A stretch of 38,134 nucleotides of DNA, from assembly GCA_910578795.1 (NCBI GenBank), contig CAJTSD010000035.1, positions 1 to 38,134 of the forward strand. Reading direction: 5' to 3'. The notes beneath the pieces were generated by a model. That model was given only the letters and a program-made list of their open reading frames with translations, did no database searches and had not been told where the DNA came from. The DNA is from an uncultured Lachnospiraceae bacterium. Its GTDB lineage: Bacteria; Bacillota; Clostridia; Lachnospirales; Lachnospiraceae. Position numbers and translations under genes: made by a program. Below, one piece after another: positions 24,277 to 34,770 of the stretch (position 1 is the first letter of the stretch; each line of letters starts with the position of its first letter).

Positions 24277-24349
24277 ATTAGGTAAAACAGGCTTTATGGT
24301 GGGATGGTCAATGGTAAAAAATACGTAGGAAAGAAGGTGTGGGCATCAG

Positions 24350-25564
24350 ATGGCGAAATTTGGATATGAGGCCATAAACAAGCTCGGCAAGGAAGTAAAG
24401 GGCTCGATTGATGCGGCAGATGAGGAAGAGGTAAAAAGCAAACTCAGAAGTCAGGGACTAACGGTGGTGTCGGTCAAAGGACAGACGATTTTAACGGCCG
24501 ACATTAATATACAGATTGGAGGTTACCCTTCTGCGAGGGATTTGAGCGTTATGTGCAGGCAGTTCGTCAGCATGAACAAGGCGGGCGTTACGATTATGGA
24601 AACGCTTCGAATGCTTTATGAGCAGACGGAAAACAAGCGGTTGAAGGAAGCACTCAACACCGTACGTATTGACATTGAGAAGGGCGATACGCTTGCGCAG
24701 GCGCTTTCAGAGCATCCGAAGGTGTTCCCCGATTTGATGATTAACATGGTTGCGGCAGGAGAAGCATCTGGTACATTGCACGTTGCGATGGAACGTGTGT
24801 CGCAGCAGCTTGAGAAGTCGAGTAAGACACAGGCGCTTGTTAAAAAGGCAATGATTTATCCGGTTGCGGTTATGATTATCGCAGTGATTATTACGATTGT
24901 CATGCTTGTGGTCGTTATTCCGAATTATGAGAGCATGTTCGTTGATTTGGGTACGGATCTTCCGGCAATCACGAAATTTTATGTGGCGCTCAGTAATGGC
25001 GTGATTAATTATTGGTATATTATTATACCGGTTGTGGCGGCGATTGCATTTGGAATTGTAGCATTTTCAAAGACGGATCCGGGAAAACATTTTTTTGGAA
25101 AGATTGCAATTACAATACCGATCTTAAAAAATATGACTGTAAAATCGGCTTCCGCACAGATGGCAAGAACATTAGGAACCTTGCTTGGCTCGGGTGTTAC
25201 GCTTGTGGAGGCGACATCCATTGTGTCGGGTATTATGGGGAATGTGTATTTTAAAGAGGCATTAAAGGATGCATCGCTTCAGGTATCGATTGGTATGCCG
25301 CTTTCGCGTCCGTTGGAGGAATGCGGGCTGTTTCCGCCGATGGTATACCATATGCTTCGTATCGGTGAGGAATCCGGTAATTCCGAGGAAATGCTGGATA
25401 AGCTTGCGGACTATTATGATGAAGAGGTGGAAATGGCTGTGCAGTCTTTAATGGCAGCGATGGAGCCTATGATTATTGTAGTGCTTGCGGTTGTTGTAGG
25501 CGGACTTGTGGCGGCTTGTATGGCGCCGATGATGTCTATGTATCAGGCACTTGATACTATGTAA
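24350..25564 (+). CDS. Type II secretion / type IV pilus inner-membrane platform protein (PilC/GspF)
   Basis: 404 residues, full length for the family. Two T2SSF domains lie at about 68-190 and 270-392, each with the pattern RQFVSMNKAGVTIMETL / ARTLGTLLGSGVTLVEA and GEASGTL / GEESGNS. Three membrane helices occur (about 168-190, 220-240 and 370-392). PilC is the platform that works with the PilB/PilT ATPases and pilins to build type IV pili or competence pili. RBS AAGAAGG. No pilB, pilT, pilD or pilin gene is in the window, so it is an orphan here. Confidence 0.94.
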   Translation: MAKFGYEAINKLGKEVKGSIDAADEEEVKSKLRSQGLTVVSVKGQTILTADINIQIGGYPSARDLSVMCRQFVSMNKAGVTIMETLRMLYEQTENKRLKEALNTVRIDIEKGDTLAQALSEHPKVFPDLMINMVAAGEASGTLHVAMERVSQQLEKSSKTQALVKKAMIYPVAVMIIAVIITIVMLVVVIPNYESMFVDLGTDLPAITKFYVALSNGVINYWYIIIPVVAAIAFGIVAFSKTDPGKHFFGKIAITIPILKNMTVKSASAQMARTLGTLLGSGVTLVEATSIVSGIMGNVYFKEALKDASLQVSIGMPLSRPLEECGLFPPMVYHMLRIGEESGNSEEMLDKLADYYDEEVEMAVQSLMAAMEPMIIVVLAVVVGGLVAACMAPMMSMYQALDTM

Positions 25565-25591
25565 ATGACGGATTGATATTTTAATTCATAT

Positions 25592-25620
25592 AAAAAGAAC
25601 GCCAAACTGGCGTTCTTTTT
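25592..25620. terminator. Bidirectional intrinsic terminator
   Basis: AAAAAGAACGCCA (25592-25604) and TGGCGTTCTTTTT (25608-25620) are perfect 13-bp arms with a 3-base loop. It separates the PilC-like gene from the convergent oligoendopeptidase gene. Confidence 0.95.
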
Positions 25621-25637
25621 GCTTCGCGTGACGCAAT

Positions 25638-27437
25638 CTAAATGGAAGCGAGTGCATCCATTTCATCAATCAGGCTGCCGAACAGTTTTAATGCATCCTC
25701 GATTGGTTTTTTGGTGGACATATCAACTCCGGCATCTTTTAAAATCGAAACAGGATCCTTTGAGCAGCCTGCACTTAAAAATTTTTCCTTGTAGTCTTTT
25801 ACGGCTGCTTCGCCTTCCGCCAGCAGCTTTTGGGAAAGGGCAATTGCCGCTGAAAATCCAGTCGCATACTGATAGACATAGAAATTGTAGTAAAAATGCG
25901 GAATACGCGCCCACTCAAGGTCGATTTTCACATCATGTACAATTTCTTTGCCAAAGTACAGGTCTATCAAGTCATGATACGTTTTGCAAGCGGTTTCGGA
26001 ATTAATGCTCTCACCGTTTTGTGCCATTTGGCTCATTTTCAGCTCAAATTCCGCAAACATGGTCTGACGGTAGAGTGTGGTTCGAAACTGCTCCAAAAAG
26101 TAATTAATCAGGTATGCACGTTCTTTCCTGTCAGTCGTATTTTTCAGAAGATATTGCATGAGAAGCGCTTCATTGCAGGTTGAGGCAACTTCTGCCACAA
26201 AAATCACATAATCGGAGTCAACGATCGGCTGATTCTTGTTTGAGAGATAGGAGTGAAGGGCGTGCCCCATCTCATGGACTGTCGTAAACTCACTGTCAAG
26301 ATTGTCTTTGTAGTTTAAAAGAACAAATGGATGGACGCGGCATCCGGCGGAATACGCACCGCTGCGTTTGCCTGTATTTTCATAAACATCAATCCAGCGG
26401 TTTTGAAAGCCCTCATCCAAAAGGGTTGTATAATCGTTGCCAAGAACCGACAAAGCGCTGCGGATATTTGTTTTGGTTTCTTCGAAGGAAATTTTGCGTT
26501 CGGCGTTGGGAACCATGGGAGCATACAGGTCGTACATATGAAGCTCGTCAACCTTTAACAGTTTTTTCCGAAGGCGAACATAGCGGTACATGTATTCCAT
26601 GTTTTCATGCACTGTTTCAATTAAATTATAATAGACCTGCGGATTGACATTGCTATTGTCAAGCGCCGCATGAAGCGGACTGTCATATTTACGCATTTTC
26701 GCGAAAAAGTTCAGCTGCTTCATCTGCGCGGACAGGATTGCCGCGGAAGTATTTTTATGTGCTTCATAGGTCTTATAGAGCGACTCAAAAGCAGCTTTTC
26801 TGACACTCCTGTCAGTTTTGTGAAGCAGTGAGATAAATGTGGCGTGTGTGACCGGATAGCGGTTTCCCTCAATGTCGCTTACGGAATCAAAGGTCATATC
26901 AGCGTCGTTTAACAGTCCGAAAATATCATCAGGCGCCTGTGCAAGGTCTTGGGCTGCCGCAAGGATTTTTTCCTCGGTATTGCTTAAAATGTGCGCCTTT
27001 TTGCGGCGGATATCGCCTAAATACCGCTTGTAGGTTTTTAGTTTTGGCTGTTCGGCATAAAATGCTTCCAGCGTGGAATCACTGATTGCAAGAATTTCCG
27101 GCTCTGCGAAGGAGAGTGCGGAGGAAAGCGCCACGTAGATACCGGCTGTCTGATCCTTGAAGCCCTGATAGGTTGTATTTTTTGTGTCCTCGTCTGCTTT
27201 ACGCATGGAATAGTTTGCAAAACGGTCAAGAAAGATACGAAGCTCATCCTGTTTTTTCAAAAAGGAGAGCAGGGTGTCTGCATTATCCCCGAGTTTTCCG
27301 TAGTAAGCTTCGATTTCAGGGAGCATTTTCTTCATTTTGTCAAGATCCTTTTTCCATTCATCATCGGATACATATAAGTCCTCCAATGCCCATGTATGCT
27401 CTGTGGGAATGTCTTTTCTGTTTTTGATTTCGTCCAT
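25638..27437 (-). CDS. pepF: Oligoendopeptidase F (M3 family)
   Basis: Zinc metallopeptidase of 599 residues that cleaves peptides of about 7-17 residues in the cytoplasm. The zinc site HEMGH is at 388-392, with the third ligand Glu in FVAEVAST (E416). The N-terminal about 200 residues form the helical PepF N-domain. No signal peptide. The ATG is the only start after an upstream in-frame stop, yet the RBS is poor, so expression may be low or leader-dependent. Monocistronic, divergent from addB. Confidence 0.94.
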   Translation of the reverse strand: MDEIKNRKDIPTEHTWALEDLYVSDDEWKKDLDKMKKMLPEIEAYYGKLGDNADTLLSFLKKQDELRIFLDRFANYSMRKADEDTKNTTYQGFKDQTAGIYVALSSALSFAEPEILAISDSTLEAFYAEQPKLKTYKRYLGDIRRKKAHILSNTEEKILAAAQDLAQAPDDIFGLLNDADMTFDSVSDIEGNRYPVTHATFISLLHKTDRSVRKAAFESLYKTYEAHKNTSAAILSAQMKQLNFFAKMRKYDSPLHAALDNSNVNPQVYYNLIETVHENMEYMYRYVRLRKKLLKVDELHMYDLYAPMVPNAERKISFEETKTNIRSALSVLGNDYTTLLDEGFQNRWIDVYENTGKRSGAYSAGCRVHPFVLLNYKDNLDSEFTTVHEMGHALHSYLSNKNQPIVDSDYVIFVAEVASTCNEALLMQYLLKNTTDRKERAYLINYFLEQFRTTLYRQTMFAEFELKMSQMAQNGESINSETACKTYHDLIDLYFGKEIVHDVKIDLEWARIPHFYYNFYVYQYATGFSAAIALSQKLLAEGEAAVKDYKEKFLSAGCSKDPVSILKDAGVDMSTKKPIEDALKLFGSLIDEMDALASI

Positions 27438-27528
27438 GTTTGTTACCGACAGTCAGCCCTTGGCTAAACTGCAATCCTTTCTGTTTCGTATATCATTATA
27501 TATCAGTGTACCATTTTCAATGGAATTA

Positions 27529-27537
27529 TGCTATACT
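27529..27537 (+). promoter_or_regulatory. Extended -10 promoter of addB
   Basis: TGC followed by TATACT (27532-27537), about 35 bases before the addB start; the surrounding TTATGCTATACTAA is the same core as the SH3 gene promoter. A small palindrome, CCATT-TTC-AATGG, lies just upstream. A TATAAT on the minus strand (27500-27495) may serve pepF. Confidence 0.55.
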
Positions 27538-27572
27538 AATCTAAAAAAGAATTAAGAAAGGAAAGCGGCTGC

Positions 27573-30500
27573 ATGGGGTTAAAATTCTACATTGGAGCTT
27601 CCGGATCGGGAAAAAGCTACTTACTTTATCAGAGGGTGATAGAGGAATCTGTTAAAAATCCGCATATAAACTATCTGATTGTGGTACCTGACCAGTTTAC
27701 GATGCAGACACAGCTTGAGCTTGTAAAAAGGCATCCGAATAAAGGAATTATGAACATTGACGTCCTGAGCTTTGGACGTCTTTCACACAGGATTTTTGAG
27801 GAAACGGGGGGAAATAACAGACCTGTTTTGGATGATACGGGAAAGAGCCTTGTGCTGCGTGAGGTTGCGGCAAATCTTGAGGATACGCTTGGCGTTCTGA
27901 AGCGCAATGTCAGAAAACCGGGTTATATCAGCGAGATTAAGTCGGCAATTTCAGAGTTTATGCAGTATGGTCTTAGTCCGGAGGATGTGGAGAAGCTGGG
28001 TGTGTATGCGGCGAAAAGGGGGGCGCTTTCTTACAAGCTAAAAGATCTGCACACCTTGTACCAGGGTTTTTTACAATATATCCATGAGCGTTTTATTACG
28101 ACGGAGGAAACGCTTGATATCCTTCGCAGTGTGCTTTCGCGGTCGCGCATTGTACAGGGAAGCGTCATCGTGTTTGACGGTTTTACAGGGTTTACACCGG
28201 TGCAGAATAAAGTGATTCAGGAGCTTATGGTGCAGGCGCGGCAGGTGATTGTGACGGTTACAATGGACACGCGCGAAGACCCCTATGCAAAAGACGGCGA
28301 GCAGAAGCTTTTTCACTTAAGTAAAAAGACAATTCGTGACCTTGACAAGCTCTGCAAGGAAGCAGGTGCAGTGCGTGAAAAAGACGAGAAAATCATGGAT
28401 GAACAGGTGTTCCGGTATAAAAATAACGCGGGACTTTCCCATCTTGAACGGGAGCTTTTTCGATATCCTTACAGGGAGTTTCAGGGGAAGCAGGACAGTA
28501 TCCATATATTTGAAGTATCTGGTCCGAGGGAGGAAATAAGACAGGTGTGTTTGGCAATCAGACAGCTTGTGCGAAAGAAGCATTACAGTTATCGCGATAT
28601 TGCGGTGGTAACCGGTGATTTGGAGCGGTATGGGTTTCTTGTGGAGGAAGAATTTCCACGCTTTGGCATTCCGTTTTTTTTGGACAGGACAAATAAGCTG
28701 GTGTTGAATCCGTTCATAGAGTTTATCAGAAGTGCGCTTTTGGTAGTGATACAGGAGTACTCTTATGAGGCGGTGTTTCATTTTTTGCGGTGCGGTCTTT
28801 CAGGAATCTCCCTAGAGGATACGGATCGGCTTGAAAACTATGTGATGATAATGGGAATCCGCGGAAAAAGGGCATGGTCCAGGCGCTTTACAAGAAGGCT
28901 TAAAGAATGGGATGAGGCGGCAGGAGCGCTTGACGAACTCAATGCGGTACGGGAAAAAATTGTGTCCATGATTGAGCCGCTTATGGGAAAGAAGGCATGC
29001 GGACGGGAGCTTGCAGCCGCGCTCTATGAATTTATTGTAAAAGCGGAAATCGAACAGAAGCTTGCGGTGTATGCTGCTGAATTTAAGGCAAAAAATGACC
29101 TTGTCAGGGCAAAGGAATATGAGCAGATTTACCGGCTTGTCATGGAGCTTTTGGAGCAGATTTGTGCTCTGCTTGGGGACGAGGAACTTACCATAAAAGA
29201 TTTTGCCGATATTTTAGATGCAGGCTTTGCGGAAATTAAGGTCGGTACGATACCGCAGAATGTGGATAAAGTAGTAATCGGAGATATTGAACGGACGCGC
29301 ATGAGTGAGGTAAAGGCGCTGTTTTTTATCGGTGTCAATGACGGAATTATTCCTAAAAGTGGAGGGGCGGGCGGTATTATTTCCGATATTGACCGCGAAT
29401 TTCTGCAAGAGTCGGAATATGAACTTGCGCCGACACCAAGACAGCAGATGTACATACAAAGACTTTATCTGTATCTGATGATGACAAAACCGTCAGAATT
29501 TCTGTTCCTTTCTTATGCAAAAGTGGACAGCGAAGGAAAGAGTATCCGTCCGGCATATTTAATTCATACTGTGACAAGGCTTTTTCCAAACATTGTGGTT
29601 GGAAAGCCGCAGTTAAGAAGCATTGAGGAGCAGATTGATTCGCCGGCGGACGCGTTATCGTATCTTGTGGAGCTGCTTCGCCGTTATGCGTTAAATGGGC
29701 TGTCCGATGTGCAGTCAGAGCGCGACAGAACGGTATTTTTTACGCTTTATGACACTTGTGTCGGAAATGAGAAGTATGCACCCATTGTAGAGGGCATGAA
29801 GAGGGCGGCATTTGAATATCTTGCGGATGCGGGTGGCAGACGGCTTCCAAAAGAGCTTGCAAGACTTCTGTACGGTCAGATCCTGAAAAACAGCGTGAGC
29901 CGTTTGGAAAAATTTGCCGCATGTGCCTATGCGCATTTTCTGCAGTATGGTCTTGGACTTTCGGAGCGTGACAAGTACAGTTTTGAGAGTGTTGATATGG
30001 GAACGGTATTCCATGCAGTCCTTGAACAGTTTTCCGACAAATTAAAGGAAAGGGGCTATACATGGTTTGACTTTCCGAAGGAGTATGGGGAGCAGCTTGT
30101 AGGCGAGTGCCTTGAAAGCTATGCCGCCGCATACGGCGAAACGGTGCTATATAGCAGCAGGCGCAATGAGTATATGATTACGCGGATGAAGCGGGTGCTG
30201 GTCCGCACAGTGCAGACACTTCAATACCAGCTTCGCCAGGGCGTGTTTGAACCGGAAGGCTTTGAATTATCGTTTCAGATGACTTCAGACCTTGATGCGG
30301 TCAATATTGCGCTTTCCAAGGAGGAGCGGATGCATCTGATTGGACGCATTGACCGGATTGATACCTGCAGGCAGGAGGATAAGTTGTATGTGAAGGTGAT
30401 TGATTACAAATCCGGTAACAGGAGATTTGATCTTGCTGCGTTATATTATGGTCTGCAGCTGCAGCTTGTGGTATATATGAATGCGGCGATGGAGGTTCAG

Positions 30501-31025
30501 AAAAAGAAAAATCCGGGTACGCGTGTCATTCCGGCGGCGATGCTTTATTATCATGTGAGTGATCCGATGACGGAAACGGAGCAGGGGAATCCTGACCCGA
30601 TGCAAATTGAGAAGGCAATTTTGGACGAATTGAAAATGACAGGAATGGTGAGTGACGATGAGGAAGTCATCCGGCTTCTTGACAAGGATTTTGAATCGAA
30701 ATCCACTGTGCTTCCGGTGGCAAAGAAGAAAGACGGCAGTTTTACGCAGGCATCGTCCGTGCTTTCCGGAGAGGATTTTGAAACTGTTTCAAACTATGTA
30801 AATCATAAAATCAAGGAGCTTGGCATATCCATTCTTGACGGAGATATTCGCATAAGCCCATATGAGCAGAAGGAACAGAGTGCATGTACATACTGTGCCT
30901 ACAAGAGTGTGTGCGGGTTTGACAAAAAGCTTGGTGCGGGGCTTGTGCGCCGTTTGGAGGAGCTTGACGCGCGGCAGGCAATTGAAAAAATGAGAGAAGA
31001 GGCTGGAAGGAGATCGGATTATTAA
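27573..31025 (+). CDS. addB: ATP-dependent helicase/nuclease subunit B
   Basis: 1150 residues, the AddB subunit of the AddAB enzyme that resects broken DNA and initiates recombination. The N-terminal Walker A motif is GASGSGKS (about 8-15). The C-terminal RecB-type nuclease has KVIDYKSGNRRF. Cysteines C784, C1105, C1108 and C1114 match the iron-sulfur cluster pattern of AddB (CX2CX5C plus an upstream Cys). RBS AAAGGAAAG. Its stop codon shares one base with the addA start (TAATG), so the two are translationally coupled. Confidence 0.97.
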   Translation: MGLKFYIGASGSGKSYLLYQRVIEESVKNPHINYLIVVPDQFTMQTQLELVKRHPNKGIMNIDVLSFGRLSHRIFEETGGNNRPVLDDTGKSLVLREVAANLEDTLGVLKRNVRKPGYISEIKSAISEFMQYGLSPEDVEKLGVYAAKRGALSYKLKDLHTLYQGFLQYIHERFITTEETLDILRSVLSRSRIVQGSVIVFDGFTGFTPVQNKVIQELMVQARQVIVTVTMDTREDPYAKDGEQKLFHLSKKTIRDLDKLCKEAGAVREKDEKIMDEQVFRYKNNAGLSHLERELFRYPYREFQGKQDSIHIFEVSGPREEIRQVCLAIRQLVRKKHYSYRDIAVVTGDLERYGFLVEEEFPRFGIPFFLDRTNKLVLNPFIEFIRSALLVVIQEYSYEAVFHFLRCGLSGISLEDTDRLENYVMIMGIRGKRAWSRRFTRRLKEWDEAAGALDELNAVREKIVSMIEPLMGKKACGRELAAALYEFIVKAEIEQKLAVYAAEFKAKNDLVRAKEYEQIYRLVMELLEQICALLGDEELTIKDFADILDAGFAEIKVGTIPQNVDKVVIGDIERTRMSEVKALFFIGVNDGIIPKSGGAGGIISDIDREFLQESEYELAPTPRQQMYIQRLYLYLMMTKPSEFLFLSYAKVDSEGKSIRPAYLIHTVTRLFPNIVVGKPQLRSIEEQIDSPADALSYLVELLRRYALNGLSDVQSERDRTVFFTLYDTCVGNEKYAPIVEGMKRAAFEYLADAGGRRLPKELARLLYGQILKNSVSRLEKFAACAYAHFLQYGLGLSERDKYSFESVDMGTVFHAVLEQFSDKLKERGYTWFDFPKEYGEQLVGECLESYAAAYGETVLYSSRRNEYMITRMKRVLVRTVQTLQYQLRQGVFEPEGFELSFQMTSDLDAVNIALSKEERMHLIGRIDRIDTCRQEDKLYVKVIDYKSGNRRFDLAALYYGLQLQLVVYMNAAMEVQKKKNPGTRVIPAAMLYYHVSDPMTETEQGNPDPMQIEKAILDELKMTGMVSDDEEVIRLLDKDFESKSTVLPVAKKKDGSFTQASSVLSGEDFETVSNYVNHKIKELGISILDGDIRISPYEQKEQSACTYCAYKSVCGFDKKLGAGLVRRLEELDARQAIEKMREEAGRRSDY

Positions 31026-34000
31026 TGAAATATACAGCAGACCAGCAGCGCGTTATAGACACGAGAGATAAAAATATCCTTGTGTCTGCGGCAGCAGGAA
31101 GCGGAAAGACCGCAGTGCTTGTAGAGCGTATTATACAACGGATAACGGATGAAGAGAAGCCGGTGGATATTGACAGGCTTCTGATTGTGACGTTTACTTC
31201 TGCGGCTGCGGCGCAGATGCGTGAACGAATCAGCAGGGCGGTGGCAAAGAAATTGGAAGATAATCCGCAAAATGAGCATTTGCAGAAACAGGCATCGCTC
31301 ATACACAATGCGCAGATTACGACGATTGATTCCTTCTGCCTGTTTGTAATTCGGAACAATTTCAATGAAATTGGAATTGATCCCGGATTTCGTGTGGCGG
31401 ATGAAAGTGAAATCAAAATGCTTGAGGCGGACATTATGAACCGGCTTTTGGAAGAAATGCATACAGAGCCCTCGGAGCGTTTTTTGCATTTTGTGGAGTG
31501 TTACAGCACGGGCACAAGTGAAAAGCGGATTGAGGAGGCGGTTTTAAGGTTATATCATTTTTCTGTGAGTTACCCGTTTCCGGAGGAGTGGCTTTTGGAA
31601 CGAATTGAGGATTATAGGGGAAGCAGCGCGCAGGAGCTTTCTGAAAAGAGGTGGTTTCGGGAGGCGCTGCACTATATTGACACAATTTTAACAGAGTGTG
31701 AGGGACGGCTGCGGCAGGCGATTGCAATTTCGCAGCGGTCAGGCGGACCTGCGCAGTATCTTGATAATCTTGCCTTGGATTTGGAAATGATTGAAAACCT
31801 GAAAAAGACAAAGGACTACGAAAAACTGTATGATTTGTTTACTGATAGTTCCTTTTCACGGCTTTCCACAAAAAAGACGCAGGGAGAGGATCCTGCGCTG
31901 AAGGAAATGGTAAAGGGAATCCGCGATGAGGTGAAAAAAAATATCGGCAGTTTAAAAAAGCTTTTGTTTCAGATTTCGGTCAGGGATACATTGCGTGATA
32001 TGTCTGTGTGTCAGGAAGCGGTTGAGGAGCTGGTGAGCCTGACGCTTTTGTTTAAGGAGATGCTTGACGGCGCAAAACGCGAGAAAAATATCATCGACTT
32101 TTCGGATATGGAGCATTTGGCACTGCAAATTCTTTTGGAGAAGAATGAAAAGGGGGACATTGTGCCGCGGGAAACGGCGTTTGCGCTGCAGGATTACTTT
32201 GCGGAGATTATGATTGATGAGTATCAGGACTCCAACGAAGTGCAGGAGCTTTTGCTAAAGAGCATTTCGGGCGAGCGAGGGGGACGGTATAACCGCTTTA
32301 TGGTCGGAGATGTGAAACAGAGCATTTATAAGTTCCGACTGGCACGTCCAGAGATTTTTATGGAAAAATATGACACATATGTCACAAATGAGGAGCATGA
32401 AGAAGGGGACTCCAATTGTGTCAGAATTGATTTGAGTATGAATTTCAGAAGCCGCAGGGAAGTGACGGATGCGGTAAACTTTATCTGCGGGCAGCTGATG
32501 GGAAAGGCGGTCGGAAACGTAGCGTACGACGAAAGCGCTGCGCTTTATGCAGGGGCATCTTATCCTGAGCCTGATCAAATTGAGGGGGAAGACCCTTATC
32601 AGACGGAACTGCTGATTGTAAGCGCCACGCAGGAAGATGCCGGAGTGCCGCAGTATTCATCGAAAGAGCGGGAGGCGCTGATTGTCGCGGAACGCATCAA
32701 AAAAATGGTAGGGCGTTTTTTGGTGACGGATGAAGTGACAGGGGAACTTAGACCGGCGAACTATTCCGATATTGTGATTTTGTTTCGCGCCACATCAGGC
32801 TGGGACGAGGATTTCCGTCGGATTTTAAGCGAGAATAAAATACCGGTTCATGTCACGAGCAAGACCGGATATTTTCAAACGATTGAAATTCAGGGCATTG
32901 TGAATTTTTTGCGCATTTTGGATAATCCGCTTCAGGATATTGCCTTGTTTGGGGCGATGCGGCTGCCGTTTTTTGGTTTTTGTGAGGAGGAAATTGCAGG
33001 AATCCGGTGCTTTGCTGCTGAACAAATGTTCTTGTATAATCAGGCAAAATATTATTATGAGAATGCTGAAATGAAGGAACCTTTGCGTGGGAAGCTGGAA
33101 CGGTTTTTTGCGATGGTTTCGGATTACAGGAAGCGTGTTGTCTATACACCGATTAAGAATTTGCTCCGTGCACTGATTGATGAGACCGGGTACGGGGCGT
33201 ATGTGGGTGCGATGCCGGGGGGGGACCAAAGACTTGCTAATTTAGAACTGCTGCTTGAAAAGGCTGGCACGTTTCAAAATACGAGCTTTTACGGATTGTT
33301 TCATTTTATCCGGTATTTGGAAACGGTTCAGGAGCAGGAGGTTGATTTCGGGGAGGCAAATATCCTTGATGAAAATGCGGATGTGGTACGCATTATGACC
33401 ATTCACAAGAGTAAGGGTCTTGAGTTTCCAATCTGTTTTGTGTGCGGGCTTTCCAAGCAGTTTAACATGATGGATATGCGGGAGGCGATTCTCATGGATG
33501 CCGAGCTTGGCGTGGGTGTGGATTACATTGATCCCAAAATGCGGATAAAGCGCAGGAACATTCGCAAAAATGTCGTTGCGCAGCGCATGAAGGAGGACAC
33601 GCGCGGCGAGGATTTGCGCGTACTGTACGTAGCGCTTACCCGTGCGAAGGAAAAATTGATTCTGACAGGATATCTTGATGATTTTGAGAAAAAGTTAAAA
33701 TCGGATTTTTACCTCACGATGGAGGAAGGGCAAAAACTGCCGTATTCCGTAATTATGGGTGCAGGCTCTTATATGGATCTTGTACTTGCATCGCTGATGC
33801 GTCATGAGTGTATGAACGGATTTTTGGAGGGCACCCGGTTTTGCGCGCAGGATTTGCGGTATGGGGATGTTCCAATCAAAATCGAGCATTGTACAAAAAT
33901 CGTTGATTTCAGGGAGGAGATTGCCGCACAGGGAAAAAGCGCTTTGCTGGAACAGGAGCTTGACCGGGCAGGGGTGTTTGCGGACCAGAAGTTGAAAGAG

Positions 34001-34747
34001 AAACTCAAGGGCAGATTTGATTTCCCATATCCGTATGCATATCTTGAGGGACTTACGGTAAAGACTACAGTTTCCGAGTTAAAGCAGGAGTCTTACAGGG
34101 AAACCTTTGAGAGTGCGGTGCAGTTGGTTGAAACAAAGGAGGAAACGTATGTTCCGAGCTTTGCGAGAAAGCTTGAAGACAGTGTGGACAAGGAAACGGA
34201 AAGAGGCGGTGTACAGTATGGTTCGGCGGTGCATAAGGTGATGGAGCTGTTGTCTTTTGGAACGGGTTTCAGGTATCAAAGCGAGGCGGACGAGAAAAGA
34301 CTTTATGCAATGATTTATGAGGAGCGCGCGCGATGGATTTCGGAGGGGAGGGCGACGAAGGAGGAACTTGCCTGTGTTCCAGTCGGAAAAATATGCGGAT
34401 TTTTAAAATCACCGCTTGCGTCGCGGATTATTACCGCCAGGGAACGTGGAAGGCTTTATAAGGAGCAGCCGTTTGTGCTTGGTGTGGAGGCAGATCAGCT
34501 GTCCAATCAGTATCCCAAGGAGGAGCTTGTGCTGATACAGGGTGTCATTGATGTGTTTTTTTATGAGGAGGATGGTATTGTACTTGTAGATTATAAGACG
34601 GACCGTGTGGAAAATGAACGGCAGCTTGCAGACAGGTATCGGGCACAGATTGACTATTACCAACGTGCACTGGAGCAGATTACGGGACAACGGGTGAAGG
34701 AGCGGTATCTGTATTCGTTTTGCCTGCAAAAAGAAATTCAATTGTAA
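31025..34747 (+). CDS. addA: ATP-dependent helicase/nuclease subunit A
   Basis: 1240 residues, a UvrD-type helicase plus nuclease. Walker A AAAGSGKTA is at about 20-28, Walker B IDEYQDSN at about 398-405, and helicase motifs GDVKQSIYKFR, TIHKSKGLEFP and LYVALTRAKEKL are intact. The C-terminal nuclease motif VDYKTD has D1189 and K1191. It unwinds and cuts DNA ends together with AddB and would recognise Chi-like sites. The length is typical. The HAD phosphatase gene follows after 23 bases. Confidence 0.98.
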   Translation: MKYTADQQRVIDTRDKNILVSAAAGSGKTAVLVERIIQRITDEEKPVDIDRLLIVTFTSAAAAQMRERISRAVAKKLEDNPQNEHLQKQASLIHNAQITTIDSFCLFVIRNNFNEIGIDPGFRVADESEIKMLEADIMNRLLEEMHTEPSERFLHFVECYSTGTSEKRIEEAVLRLYHFSVSYPFPEEWLLERIEDYRGSSAQELSEKRWFREALHYIDTILTECEGRLRQAIAISQRSGGPAQYLDNLALDLEMIENLKKTKDYEKLYDLFTDSSFSRLSTKKTQGEDPALKEMVKGIRDEVKKNIGSLKKLLFQISVRDTLRDMSVCQEAVEELVSLTLLFKEMLDGAKREKNIIDFSDMEHLALQILLEKNEKGDIVPRETAFALQDYFAEIMIDEYQDSNEVQELLLKSISGERGGRYNRFMVGDVKQSIYKFRLARPEIFMEKYDTYVTNEEHEEGDSNCVRIDLSMNFRSRREVTDAVNFICGQLMGKAVGNVAYDESAALYAGASYPEPDQIEGEDPYQTELLIVSATQEDAGVPQYSSKEREALIVAERIKKMVGRFLVTDEVTGELRPANYSDIVILFRATSGWDEDFRRILSENKIPVHVTSKTGYFQTIEIQGIVNFLRILDNPLQDIALFGAMRLPFFGFCEEEIAGIRCFAAEQMFLYNQAKYYYENAEMKEPLRGKLERFFAMVSDYRKRVVYTPIKNLLRALIDETGYGAYVGAMPGGDQRLANLELLLEKAGTFQNTSFYGLFHFIRYLETVQEQEVDFGEANILDENADVVRIMTIHKSKGLEFPICFVCGLSKQFNMMDMREAILMDAELGVGVDYIDPKMRIKRRNIRKNVVAQRMKEDTRGEDLRVLYVALTRAKEKLILTGYLDDFEKKLKSDFYLTMEEGQKLPYSVIMGAGSYMDLVLASLMRHECMNGFLEGTRFCAQDLRYGDVPIKIEHCTKIVDFREEIAAQGKSALLEQELDRAGVFADQKLKEKLKGRFDFPYPYAYLEGLTVKTTVSELKQESYRETFESAVQLVETKEETYVPSFARKLEDSVDKETERGGVQYGSAVHKVMELLSFGTGFRYQSEADEKRLYAMIYEERARWISEGRATKEELACVPVGKICGFLKSPLASRIITARERGRLYKEQPFVLGVEADQLSNQYPKEELVLIQGVIDVFFYEEDGIVLVDYKTDRVENERQLADRYRAQIDYYQRALEQITGQRVKERYLYSFCLQKEIQL

Positions 34748-34770
34748 CAGGAATAACAGGAGGAAGAAAG

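Noticed and set aside
24277..24349. Cyclic di-GMP riboswitch before the PilC-like gene
   Set aside because: The 70-base leader does not show the conserved riboswitch core that I would recognise.
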